A stretch of 64,000 nucleotides of DNA from Apostichopus japonicus (GCF_037975245.1 NC_092571.1:14381417-14445416), one strand, 5' to 3'; positions 47,021 through 59,225 are shown, numbered from the stretch's first letter. Numbers and translations are program-made. The notes: generated by a model from the letters alone, not told the origin.

Positions 47021-48405
47021 TTCTTCTGAATGATATTAGCCAGTGGTGGGATGGTAACTGGTCAAATGTTGACGAACTATAGAGCATTGACGTCGACATA
47101 TATATAATATAATATATATAGCTCATCCCGTAAGATGATAGAAGTCATGGGGAACTACCACGGTGGCCAAACGACATAGGCAAAATGTGCTAACCAAGAT
47201 CAAAGACGTAAACAATACGTCACGAACAGTCAATAAAATATCTGAAAATGGGTGCACAACGGTACAGAGATTTGCGCAAGTTTCGTGTTCGTCTAACACT
47301 GGTAGCTCACTAATTGTCAGGGGGGTAACTGTCCATGGGGGAGTTGTCCGGTCAACATTCAAAGAGTGTGACGTCGTATAACCAGAAAACACTACCCACT
47401 TACTGAACAAGGATAGTGGGTATTAATTTGACTATCACACGTTGCTTTACAGAAATTGTACGTGGTTCGATTTAAAATGGTGAGTGCTGGGAGTTCATAA
47501 TACTGATTAAAGTAAATACTACTAGATAACTTACTAACTGACAATGTTTCGCAGGTTCTCGTAAAAAATGGATGTGAACTGAAGATAGTAACCGCAGGGA
47601 AAAGAATTTCGCTCGTTCCATTATTCAAATATGCCATGAGCTCACCCTATATCTTCATAGATTCGGTACACACCAAAACCCACTGAAATAACAACAGTCC
47701 AATTTCCTTACAAGAACATGTTGGTTCTGCTCAGTCACTACACCATTCTTTAAAGACTATAGGTACTGCCCTCGTTTTATCAATACTTGCTAACTTTTCA
47801 TTGGCTCTTATGTCAAAAGCCTATGTGAATCCTGCAATGGTGCCGTCTTCCATGTAATATACTAGCATGTGTTCTAATGTAGTTATACTAGCCACTACAT
47901 GCAGTTCTCCGTTCCTTGAAATACATAAAAAGGCTGTTTATAAACACAGCAAGGCTTCACTGTATCACTGTACTAAAGTACTTGTGTGTATGTACGATAG
48001 CGTTGAAAGTTCACAAATATGAACAAGGCAAAGGCAGGTATGCCAGGAGGGGCCTGCATGATGGAGCTTGGGGTCAGGAAAAAGAAATCCCTCGACCATA
48101 CCCACCAGCCCACTGACTTCGGAGCAATGAGTGAAAGGAAACACTTTGAAAGAGCTAAAACTCATATTGGATTAAAATTGTGTACTTTAACATTAGCAGG
48201 GAACTAGCAGTTAGAAAAGTACGTTGCTTGTTTTGGTGCGATTTAGTATTCGGAAATTGTTCTTAATCTGAAGCATTTTCTAAGGTGGTGGGGGTTTTTT
48301 TGGTATATGTTTGACGATGACTTTAAAAATAATGAATAGACAGCCGGATTTTTCTTTCAAAGCATTTGCGTACACGGTTAATAAAATAAATGACAAAAGA
48401 CTCAC
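47021..48405. other. Noncoding, downstream of the 48.4-kb Ig gene
   Basis: Positions 47,560-48,320 match 14,830-15,766. Positions 47,090-47,420 hold overlapping open frames on both strands without recognisable similarity, and I do not call them. Confidence 0.4.
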
Positions 48406-49240
48406 CTGGATTACTTTTAGAGATATTAAATTCACATCTGTCCGAATACTGCGGTGTAGAAAGGGACGCCATCGTTTCCTGTACAGCGATGCATCCAACA
48501 GTTGAGTTCTGATCACAAGACGTAATGCCAACAGAAAGCTCTTGAATACCGTTTTCATCCGTGTAATGTTTCTGAAAATCACAACCTTCGGGCTCAAGCA
48601 TTTCCAGATTTATCGGTGGAAACCCGTTTGTTATTGAACAGGATATAGTAACGTGGTAGGAGCCAAATGGGGATGAGGAGGGGCCTTGACAAACAAGAGG
48701 TGTATGAGGATGGTGTACTGTAAAGAGATGATAGGTGTGATGAGAGTAAAGAGTAAACGGGGAGTCAGCACCAGTCAATGACAGATGATAAGTACCAGCA
48801 TCCTCCGGTTGAAGGTTTAAGATGGAGAAAGAAAAATCAACCTTAGTAATCTGAGGCGAATAGTACAGATCTTCCTCGATATATTCTACTTTTACTTGAA
48901 ATAAATATCGATTGACTGTCTGATTCTGTCTTATTTGTAAACCGTTGAAGGAGTAAATTGGTTTAGAGGGAACGTCTCCATTAGTACGTCCGGTAAAGTT
49001 CATCGCTACTCGTAAACCATAAATATCTATATATATGTTATTATTTATATATAATTCAATATGATCTTTGTTAACAGCAATATCCGGGAACGAGAAGTCA
49101 CAGCCTAGCATAGCATAGCATTCCTTTGAATTTACTGTTCGTCGTTCGGTGCAGTGATAGTTACAACCGATTACGTTACATGCATATAATACCAGGAAGA
49201 TGGCAAGATACAAGAACTTTGGAACAATGAAACCATCCAT
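48406..49240 (-). CDS. Two-Ig-domain receptor exon with signal peptide
   Basis: An 835-bp open exon. The signal peptide is MDGFIVPKFLYLAIFLVLYA. Domain 1 is V-like (CNYHC, ECYAMLGCDFSFPD, IYIDIYG from a TA tract, NRYLFQVKVEY, PEDAGTYHLSL without the F-strand Cys). Domain 2 is C2-like (TISCSITNGFPPINLE, EGCDFQ, CDQNSTVGCIAVQE), then CEFNISKSNP and a GTGAGT donor (48,405) in phase 1. It is the best-preserved member of the family. Its transmembrane exon was not found between 47 and 48.4 kb, where other elements have inserted. A cell-surface recognition role is inferred from architecture only. Confidence 0.8.
49022..49052. repeat. Coding TA-rich tract, 48.4-kb Ig gene
   Basis: TA-rich coding run (ELYINN / IYIDIYG). 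The aligned 15.8-kb gene reads ELYIDN / IYIYIDG, so paralogues differ in sequence and length exactly here. Confidence 0.8.
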
Positions 49241-50721
49241 GTTTAAATAATTAACGACTTTTTAAGTTGTCCAACGTCGCAGACGTGCGTTTGTGCCTAC
49301 ATTTATTTTGAAAACTCTTATGAGAGATAGAAAGTGATCTTTGTTACAATGCGCATGCGTTAATTTGCTTTCAACTGAGCATGACTGGAAAATATATTTC
49401 CGACATGAAAACATGCATGCACGAGAGGTTTCGAATTTTGAACGTCGTTATGTTTTGTTTTTATTTGAGCAGTTATATAATCTAAGAAGTAGGCCAATGG
49501 TTTTTATATAACATTGTTATTTAATGACAAACATATTTGTTGAAGGGTGAGTGTGTGTGTGCATGAATCGTTTGTTGTCCTTTTGTGTTCTCGCTATTAA
49601 TTGAATGCTTTTACGTGGCTTTTGAAACAGTACCCTACAGTAACATCAAATCAAGTTTTAGTATGTAACCAATGTCATTAATATACTTCATACTGAGTTA
49701 GACCGAGAAAAACAGAGAATGAGAATGCAACGTGGAGCTTGAAATGAAGCACTGATAGCGCATAAGCATATATACACAATCTTCATCATTTTAAAGTTAT
49801 ACATTCATCAAAAACGTAATGACTGTACCTGAAAGTGATGACGCTCTCACGTGAAAAATTTAACAAAACTGAATTCGTGAGCATTCTACTTTCATCTGCT
49901 CTGGTGACCTGACGAGTGAATTCAAAATTTGATGGCACAATGTAGATAAGAACTTATCACCAATTGAAGGCTAAAGTATCATCTTCCAAATGAGGTATAA
50001 ACAAATAATCCGGAGTTACTATTCTGTTTTTTTGTTGGGGGCTTTATATTTCAAATCTAGGTGAATTATTACATTTATAGTTCTCGATCATCCTCATCAA
50101 ATTATTTTTAGTGTTTCTTTATCACAGTTTAAATACAACAGGCTCGTGCACTCATATGGTAGGAAGATTAGTGAAACGCATTTACAAATGGTGAAACCTT
50201 TATTACCCTACCATTCCTTTTTTTGGTAGAATCCTTAACCCTTACTTATTGAATAATTTATGGAATATAATTAACGGCATTTTTCATTGTGCAATTATCA
50301 GGTAATTTATATTAACTATGCACACCTCGATAACGTAAGTTCCAAGCCGACTTAGAACTTAATTCGTTTCCAAAGAATATGGCAAAACTTTGTCAGAGAA
50401 CTGAACATCAGTCTCCATTTCGATGGTCCTCTAACCCGCCTTACCTAATAACCATCAGTTTATAATGGTAGTTTTATAATGTGGAAATATATTCAAATTC
50501 ACTTCAGAAAACGAAAAGACACATGATGTCCTTGTTAAGGAATAGTTAAAGTGGTTTCCTTTGAAACTGTTTTTATTTTTCGCAATCATCTAATTATTTG
50601 GATATTTCTGTCCGTCTTTTTTTCTTCAATCAAAGTAACTTCTTACATCAATGCATGTAAGGAATTTTCAAATTTACAGTCACGCTTTGCCAGATGTTTC
50701 AATGATTATGATTACTCTGAA
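49241..50721. other. 5' flank of Ig gene, then start of copy C
   Basis: Positions 49,241-50,087 match 16,622-17,356. From 50,088 the A/B/C block starts. No gene. Confidence 0.5.
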
Positions 50722-52048
50722 CAGGGGCGTATCCAGGGGGGCGCAACAGGCGCGCCCCCCCCTATTGGCCGTCACCAAAAAACAAAAAAAAATGCAAAAA
50801 AAAAATTGATGACGACCTTTATGTGAGATATCGGTGATCGCTCAACCCCCCCCCCCCCTCCCGTATGCTTTATTTTTTGTTTGCCAAAAAAAGGTTCTGG
50901 CGAAGTTCGGCGGCATAATAGTTTTAGAAACATAGATGGTAGTTGTGTTTGTATTATCACCATAAACACTAAGTGACATGCCAGCCATACTAAATTGTGC
51001 ATTTTGTGTCCATATTTACTGGAAATGTTGCTTATTATTAAGGTCGAAAAATGGATCACATATGGCCATGGGCGGCGATCCTGGGGGGGGGGGAAGGGGG
51101 ATATATCCCCCCCATGAAAATGGGTGGAGGGGATGTAATACACCATATCCTCCCCACCAAATGCCAGGGATAAGAATATTTTCATGCCTACATTTATGCA
51201 TCATCGTTAATGTACGGCTCTTTTTTAGCTTCATTTCTCGCCTACCATAAACGCAGTGCGATCTTTTCAAATAAAGCGTCTTTATAAAGCAAGAATAGTT
51301 GACTGTAGGCTTCATTGGCCCTATAACAACAAAATGTATTATTGCGCCCACGGTAATGATATAGTACATATATGCACCCTCATAGTATTCATATAGGCCC
51401 TATAGTAGGCCTACACACGTACATGTTCCCTCGAACAGCTGAGAATCTCATGTTACCAGGGTAATGCTTAATACACGTTTCACCTGGATGCCCTAGCAAT
51501 CGGTACCTAGGAATGTAACTGTGTAATTGTGTATTGCATGTGTATAGGCCTATAATAGCCTGCATGAGGCCATTTTCTTCATCGAATAATATAAAAGAGC
51601 TCTCGAAAATTCTAACGTTGCGCCTGAAACAAGATTGACAGGGGCAATTTTCCCAAAATAACACCCGAAATTAAAAAAAAAAAAGTATTTTGGATCCTGA
51701 TTATGAGATATTTTGGACATGACATCCCAATTTTAAAGTTGGGTATATGCCGCTTGGAAACCTCGGGAAGTGCCGTTTCCGGCCATCTAGAGGGTTTGTT
51801 AATCCCAAAATTTTCTTGTACGCTTCGCGCCAACTCATGGTGGCGCTACGCTTAGATAGTCAACAAGGTCATATCCCCCCCCCCCCACTCGGAAGTACGG
51901 ATCGCCGCCCATGCATATGGCACCATTTTGCAGTTCAGCCCTTCTTCGAAAGCAAAAATTGTCCACCCCTCCCCTTAGACCCATCCCCCAGGAGGCGATC
52001 ATTCATGCCTGACGCCCCCCCTATTGGAAAATCCTGGATACGCCCCTG
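50722..52048. mobile_element. Non-autonomous DNA transposon (outer)
   Basis: Perfect 16-bp terminal inverted repeats CAGGGGCGTATCCAGG. The flanking site is CTGAA on both sides (50,717-50,721 and 52,049-52,053). Copies A and B have the empty site (tactctgaacatgtgtct type). No transposase was seen. The superfamily is not certain, since 5 bp is short for hAT. Confidence 0.85.
51067..51913. mobile_element. hAT-like MITE nested in the outer transposon
   Basis: 15-bp terminal inverted repeats CATGGGCGGCGATCC and an 8-bp target duplication CATATGGC (51,059-51,066 and 51,914-51,921). Eight bases is the hAT signature. It is 847 bp long with no coding capacity and G- and C-runs just inside both ends. 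Confidence 0.85.
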
Positions 52049-52129
52049 CTGAACATATGTCTCAAACACTCGTCGGCTTTTAGTCATATATAACTGGATA
52101 TGAGTAGATTCATGTTAGGTAGAGCTTAC

Positions 52130-52604
52130 TAAAAAGACGGTGCGTGTGTTGCAATACAGTCGGGCCGAAAGTCCAGTCGCTGTTTGTAGCCTTTATGTCA
52201 ACTTGGAAAGTTCCAGCATCGTCTAGTTGGATATTTAGGATTGAGAAATTAAAAGTAAGAAAGCGATTCCCATGGTCATAATAAAGGTATTCAACTTGGA
52301 ATATCTAACGATCATAGGTATGATCCTCATTCCACCGGAACATACCAGAGTAAAGAAAGGGAGTTTGAGGAACATCATCATCTGTAGCCATCTCGGTGAA
52401 GTTCAAATCTAATCTAAATATATATGTATATTTATATGAAAAGGAAATATTTGGAATAGATAAGTCCCAGCCTACTACCACATAACAGTTTGTTGAATTT
52501 ACTGTAGGTCCATCTTGACAGTGATAATCACAATCAATATCTTCGGATAATGAAAAAGTGATCAGAAAAATGAGAAAACAATGTAAAACAGGTACAAATC
52601 CCAT
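52130..52604 (-). pseudogene. V-like Ig exon (copy C), nonsense mutation
   Basis: MGFVPVLHCFLIFLITFSLS signal peptide, DIDCDYHCQDGP and VVVGWDLS (a conserved Cys is now Trp). The TA tract is at 52,418-52,437, then DHTYDR and a TAG stop at 52,305 where copy B has Tyr. Downstream the homology continues in frame to DDAGT and a GTAAGC donor at 52,129. Two conserved-residue losses plus the stop indicate a pseudogene, or a null allele. Confidence 0.8.
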
Positions 52605-54690
52605 ATCGCGGTATTTTGATAATTATTCACAGTAAATATGATGCATTTATTGCAACACTTCGCGCATCTCTCCGTAAAGCGAGGAGCGCTGTTTATGAAT
52701 CAAAACAAGGAGTCGTTCTTAAGAACACCCGTACATGCGCACATGTGTGTGTTTTCATTTGAATAATATATGTGCTGATTCAAAATGAAAATTACTGGGC
52801 TGACAATTATTTTTTCCTTGATGGCTGCGTGACAATAAAAATTAATTTAACTTGTACTTTCGAGAGAAGGAAGTCGGCTGATGTCTGTAGTGTTTTCATA
52901 ACCTATTAACTTGTAATCTTAATGGATTCCTCGCTCGGATGATTTTATTTTATACATGCAAGTCAAACATGTATTGAATTCCCTGTGTCTGCATTTTCTG
53001 TAAGAAATTATGATGCGTTAAGCGTTGAAAGTATGCAATTGATTGTCGAGTTTCGTGAATTTTACATAGGTACTATCTAACTTAACCAGATTTACCACTG
53101 AATGAGTTGTTATACGTATCTATTACAGACAGAAAACCTATCTTTGCGGCTAAAATGAGGAATCCTTTGACGCAAGTTTTTATATTTCAACAACTTTATA
53201 TCCTACCGATTATTATACTCAAAATAAGATAATTGTAAGTAATCAAGGTGAGACAACCCTCTTTAGCAAACTTTGTACTTTTTTTACAGTCGTACATAGT
53301 AGGCAACGCAGGTAATTGTAGCCATTCATTGTAATATTTTAGAGAGAATATTTCAAATGTTGTTTCTTCCGTTCCATAGTTTCCAAGATTTTTTAACAAT
53401 ATTATCATGTATATGAGACTTCAAACAGACCATTTGGTTGCCTAGCTTTTCTACAATTCGAATGATCCAACAACGATGTGGAGTGCATAACGTGCGCGAG
53501 AGAAGTGAAGTGCGTGAAGCTACTCATGCCCGTCCATTGGGGTAGGGGGGGGTCTCTCAACCCCGCCAACCCAGAGCACCTTTCAACGAATTTGATGACT
53601 ATTTAATAATAACAGCCTTACAACCCTACGAATATCACGTGGTTTGAAGTGGAAATTTCGTTCACTACAATGGTCCATTATTAATCAATTGCGATTTGTT
53701 ACGTCATTTCACATGTTAAAAATTTAAAACAGTAAGCTTCTATATTATTTCTTGATTTGTGTTAAATGCGTTTCATTTGGTTAATATGCTATAAGGATTA
53801 CGTGTTCAGATTTGACTTATTGAATTACCTTTCTTCATTCAGGTGTGTAACAGGGGACCTGTGCATGACTCATTGTATACAATGTCCCTGCCGTTTTCAT
53901 GGCTTTATCATGTAACACTGGTAAAGGTGGGTACCCAATAATCAGTTCAAACTGATGTGCTATAATTTCTTAACATGTGTTACATTTATGACCAGTTGCT
54001 ACTGAGAAGGACTTACAAACAGAAAATACTAAACACACAATCCTATGCGTATATGTATTGACTGGACTAACCACTCAGGTTTCGCCAATTATTTTGTCCA
54101 TATTTCAAAGTGTGTTTCGGTGTTATAACACACTTCAGTTTATACTGACGGCTGTCTCTTGTTCAGAGTACAAACCGACGCGTATTCAGTCCGCCTTAAC
54201 GCTCCGAGAGCAAATGTTTGTTTCTGTATATGGGTGTGACATAAAATTACATGACTGTGCTACTGTCGTGTTAGGGGTCTTGGTCTTGATACGAAGAATG
54301 TAAAATATAACTACAACCAATGACAGACTTTTATTGTTATCAGATAGTGAGAACCACTTTACGTAATCATATCTGACATTTAAGGTAACAAATTCAACTT
54401 TTCAACTCGATTACTCTCATTCTCTTATGACAAGTGCCAAAAGCAACAACAATCCTTGTACATATGTTACTAAATAAGATTTGTATATTTCTTTATGCTC
54501 GTGGGTGTAGCTTGCAACGACTGACTCAACTAAGGCTAGTTTACACCACGTTATAATTTCAAAGACTAGCGTACAATATTTGTTAACCAGTGAGTAAAGA
54601 GGCTTGTCTACAAATGACGAAAATGTGCGTCTTTCTTGGGTAAATGCCTCCACGAATAGCTAACGTTTCAGCTCTCAAATGAAGGACTGT
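52605..54690. other. Noncoding duplicated stretch, LINE-free version
   Basis: Collinear with 1,124-2,660 and 18,524-20,028 up to about 54,170. There it continues into sequence not interrupted by the LINE. Nothing coding is supported in 54,170-54,690. Confidence 0.5.
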
Positions 54691-54848
54691 GTGCTTTTAA
54701 CGTGACCCGCCCTGCGTGATCCAAAAGTTACGGCCAAACGGCACTACTCAACCATCCCATACTGACAAACAGAACTCAAGTCAAGCGAGCAAAAAAAGTA
54801 AATACGCCCACCGACCTGCAGAGACAAACCCCCAACGACCCACTCAAA
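54691..54848 (-). mobile_element. Tx1 LINE 3' fragment
   Basis: Antisense LINE end (minus strand terminus GGGTCACGTTAAAAGCAC, hairpin decayed to CACGC-AGG-GCGGG). Confidence 0.8.
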
Positions 54849-55019
54849 AATTGGTGTAATTCAATTTTTCATAAATAGCAGTATCATTCTACCAAATCGT
54901 CTGACTGTTGCCATGGTCAATCGGGGGCGCTGTAACAAATCTCTGTTGAAGTTAAACACCTTCCCACTCTCTGCCTGCATTGGCATGGTGTATGCTATCG
55001 ATCGTTGATGATCCAATAT

Positions 55020-55460
55020 TAAACAAGGCGCTGCTGTCCCTAGCCTCTATGGGCTTATGAGTGGGGTGTTGCGCTACATGCCTGTTTGGTTCGTCTTCAT
55101 CCTGTGGCACGGCCATCCTTCTGGCACCTTCTTCTGGCACCTTCAGGCGGGTGTGTCACTAGGGTGGAGAAGGACCATGAGGTTCGATTGGTTTGCATTC
55201 TTTTCAAGTATACACAGGGTAATATCTGCCTTTGTAATATGTATACTCCCAATCGGTCTTCTGCTAGACGAGATGTTTATCGACACAGTGCCTTCCTTTG
55301 TTCCTGGTAGTGCACCATATGCCATGGTCGGAGACTTTCAACTGTCCCAGACTCTGGTCTTGACAGACTCAGGGCTTCTGTGTCTGCTGGTCCTGATGCT
55401 GGGATTGCAAAACTCGACAGATTCCCCTCGGAAAAACTGTTAGCCGATGTTTGGAGGCAT
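55020..55460 (+). mobile_element. Tx1 LINE endonuclease fragment, decayed
   Basis: Frame-hopping similarity to the ORF2 endonuclease (FGSSSSCGT, SLCNVY-like, SFVPGSAPYAMVGDF, LLADVWRHM). It is in the orientation opposite to the neighbouring 3' fragment, so the two may be parts of one inverted insertion. Confidence 0.7.
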
Positions 55461-56548
55461 ATGAGCGCCCGGAATACATTCCACGAAGTCATCATTGCAT
55501 ACCGTTATTACTCGTAGTATTCAACATATTAGATTTATGAGTAATATATTTTGTTAATTTATTGTTGACTCATAGCACTTTTTGGTCTCTTTTTTTTCAG
55601 GATTGTGTCGTATGCATTTTATTACTTCTGACCAAAGTCATTCGTATAGAGTTAGTTAATTTAATATGTGAAAGCAAAAGGTAATATTTATTACATAATG
55701 ATTTTTTTCCCTCTTTGAATAAAAAATAATAATAATAAAAATCCATCTTGAAATAGTTTAGTGGTGATATTTGAGGTGTATTATCCAATACGCTCTGCAG
55801 GTTGCCCAAGTTTATTGAATCGATATGATCGAGGTATATGGAACAAAAGTTCGACCATGTTGGTTGCCTAGTACTATTTTCTAATAATTCAATAACAAAG
55901 TGGAATGATCCAACAACTGCGTGCCGTGCTAAACAACGGGGCAAGAAACATACTCCTGCCCCTTCACAATATCTCCCCCCCCCCATGCACACACCCTCTC
56001 TCCAACATATTTGCCACTTTAAACGCCTGTAATGGCAATGTGATCCGAAAAAAAATTCTGTATATATATGAAATGGCCTGAAGTCGAGGTTTCCTAAATG
56101 ACTAATAGTTCATTACGAAGCAGTAATGAATTTAATACATGGCTGTGACAGGACACCATGTGATGACTGCCAAAAAGCATTAAGAGAACGTGAAAGTTTA
56201 CACCGTAATACCATTTAATTGCAATAGCTGTAATTTATTCTTTGTAATTTATTTCTTCTTAATGAGAAACAACTCCGTACCGTTGTCGAAGTATGATGTG
56301 TCAGATCGAACGAAGGTTGTTTGTTTACTCTAATCGATAAAATACAATTAATTAAAAATTAAACTAGTCTAGTAACCATGCTCATAACCATGCTCATAAG
56401 TCCTGATGGAACAGACGAGTTGCAGACTAACTGCGTTAGTATAACCCGACAACTAGTGAAAAATACAATATTTGGGGTGTTGTCCAGCCACGTGCAGCAC
56501 AACAACTGATCACGTTGGGATTCTTCGTCAAAATGCCAATGCATATAA
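55461..56548. other. Noncoding; degenerate repeat of the 1.9-2.2 kb segment
   Basis: Positions 55,840-56,160 are a diverged fourth copy of the segment at 1,930-2,220. No gene. Confidence 0.45.
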
Positions 56549-56748
56549 ACGCTTCTCTGCATGTTGGCTAAGATCATGTGTAGTATCTTTTCCCTTTCGA
56601 GGGGAATGGTGATACACACCCGACGATGATCACACAGTCACAATATCGATGCAAGGGGACTGGGGTTGAGAGCGGATCAGTTGTTCGGTAGTTTGGTAGT
56701 TTGGTTTTCGTGCCCAGGTTCTTTCCTGGGTGACTGTTCTTGAAAAGT
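56549..56748 (+). mobile_element. U2 snRNA-headed SINE-like retroposon, copy 2
   Basis: 200 bp flanked by ATGCATATAA (56,539-56,548 and 56,749-56,758). It starts ACGCTTCTC-TGCATG-TTGGCTAAGATCA-TGTGTAGTATCT, which follows the U2 snRNA 5' end for about 40 bases. A shared body, a hairpin (GCCCAGG-ttcttt-CCTGGGT) and ...TGAAAAGT follow. It is absent at the matching places in copies A and B, so it is a later insertion. Confidence 0.8.
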
Positions 56749-59225
56749 ATGCATATAATACCTTTTTAACTAGGCAAACATATAATAATTTTTCGAGGTG
56801 TGTACAATTTGCCTGTATCGAGAAGAATATGGTATCGATGATTGTTCAATTCAACAACTCATTGTGCAAGATTGCTTGGTGGTGAATGAGATGGCGTAGC
56901 CTGCAGTAAAATAACAACCAGCTATAATCAGTTTGTCGACTTGTCCACCAGACCTGTTTCCAAGGGCCGTTGTTATTCTGGTTTGGGGTAATAGAGGGCC
57001 TACGGACGGTCCGACCGATTTTACTTTTGTAGATGATTCGTGTTCAGTTCGGTGAGTGTGTGCAAAGGGGGGGGGGGGGGTCATTTGGATGTGTGTGTAA
57101 ATAAGTAGTTACGTAAATACCCCCTAAGTGAGAATATCAGGATATAGGCCGGGAGGCTTGGCCTCGTATGAGTTGTAATAGTTCTGACCAAAGTCGTTTA
57201 TGAGGATTACATTTTGGATATATTACGATGTTTCTAATATATGAAAGCTATTAGTCTGGTCCCCTTATTATGTACATAAGATAGTATACTATAGTTAATT
57301 TTTCTGGCTCGCTGTAGCGTGGTTTGCGCTGCCGTAGGTGATATAGGTAGGGTGGACGGAGCGAGGTCATTTTTGCATTCAAAGAATATTTATTTCTTCT
57401 TAATTTTTTTTATTCTCCTCTACATGTTTCCTTTAAAATTTCTCAGCAGCCCTTGTCACCTCAATCAATTAGCATATTATTTGATGTACCCTGCATAATT
57501 GTATTTATTTATTTTTATCTATATTCATGTTCTCTCTCTTGAGTAAGTTTGTCTTCGTACCTTCCATCCATTTTCTACTCAGTTCCGACGGTGGCGAGAG
57601 GGGAGGTTAACGCTGCATACCCAATGCTCTAATGCCGTAATGGTATTTCCATACTGTGTGTATGGAAATGATTTTCAGCTAGCATGGATTACTTTAGTGA
57701 ACAGCCCCCAGCATTAAAAGGTTTAAGGAAATAATTGCTCTATTTAGGAGACATATGGGTTGAATTCAGTGTCAGGGGGTGCCATTTTGATGAGATAAAG
57801 GAGTATAAGAGATGACAGTCATTGCGGTTCATTTTTAGGGGCGAATATTCGCCGTCCAATTGTTTTGACTCTTTTTACAACCTATACTTTTCTATTCATT
57901 TTACGCGACTAAGAACCTTGGCGGTTGAGGGACTAGTGTATTCATCCACCGTCCCAGACGATATGTCTGAGACGAGAAAAACACATTCCATACTTGTCTT
58001 ACGTTTTCGGGAGATTACCCCAGCACCAAGATGTTACCATGCGATGGAAGTATTGCCAAAGACCTTTATATTCGATTCTTATAGATTTATAGATAAAAAG
58101 CATTGCAAGTGCCCTCGATTTTCACATTGTGAACTTTTTAAATAAGGTCTATGAAACTGAAATGTCGCCCTCACCCACATTCAAGAGAAAGTTATCTCTT
58201 GTTTCTAAATGACAAGCTGTGGTCTTTGAGCTCCTACATGTGAAATGATGCTTGTATTTTGACATTAAAATAACGTCCTTTGTGCTATTCTTTCAAAGTT
58301 AATTAAAGATAGTTTTCACGTACCCAAAACAAGTACCTAATATTTGTGAACGATAAGTAACACGCTCTCCATACCATTGGCCAACCTTATTATAATATGT
58401 GTATTTAAAGACATTGATTATACACGGTGTTGATTTCTATTATTATTTTAACATGTCTTTTAATACCTCACAGTTACTTATGGGATGAAGATGTAATGAA
58501 CAAATTCGACGGCATGTTTCACAGTATCTATTAAATATCTTTGAATAAAAGGATCTATATTATTTCTTGCTTCATCGAGTTATACGACTTATTGTATGTT
58601 GTGTGAAACATGGAATGTTAACCCCTCCTATATTTCCTACTTTAACCAACCTTCTATCATCCATTTCGTTCATTTGATCGTTTTTTACCATCTTAAAAGA
58701 ATATTAATTATGTCTTAACGTCGCTAACTTTTAAACATTATTGTTATTTAACAAAAGTCACGTCTTCCAACATTCCTACTCTTTTACAACAATCATATTC
58801 TCAAAGTTGGTCAGCAAGTTGAATTGGCCCTCTCATTTATTATAATATCACTTTCTACCCCAACATCATCTCTCAGAATAGCTGCTACCTCACAAAGATG
58901 GTTTCATTTCATACGTTCCCGTGTTCCTCGTAAGCGATATCAAACTATTAATTGGGGCGAATCAGTGTTTTTTTTTAAGGAAATGGATTGCCCTTCGGTC
59001 GGTGCCTCCTATGTTGGGTGTGGGTATGTTAGGAGCATAACTTATGGAAAATTGTACAATCTGAGGGATTTGTTAACTATAAATTAGGTTAATATTAAGT
59101 CTAAGCGCAAATGTGCTTCTTTTAAATGTTGATGTTAGGTTAAAATGAGGAAAGTGGTGAACACCCCCACTCGTGAATCAGCTGCTGTGATAACAATATC
59201 CACTGAGATCGACATAGAACTTAAA
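56749..59225. other. Noncoding duplicated stretch with a three-copy block
   Basis: The block at 57,850-58,110 is conserved with 6,140-6,380 and 23,700-23,940. No frame is shared intact by all three on either strand. An open frame at 58,824-59,087 (plus strand) has no recognisable similarity. Confidence 0.4.

Noticed and set aside
47123-47410. Opposed open frames of 72-95 codons
   Set aside because: No similarity, no splice or signal features, next to a TA-rich run; chance frames are as likely.
58824-59087. 87-codon plus-strand open frame
   Set aside because: No recognisable domain, weak start context and no counterpart in the sister blocks.
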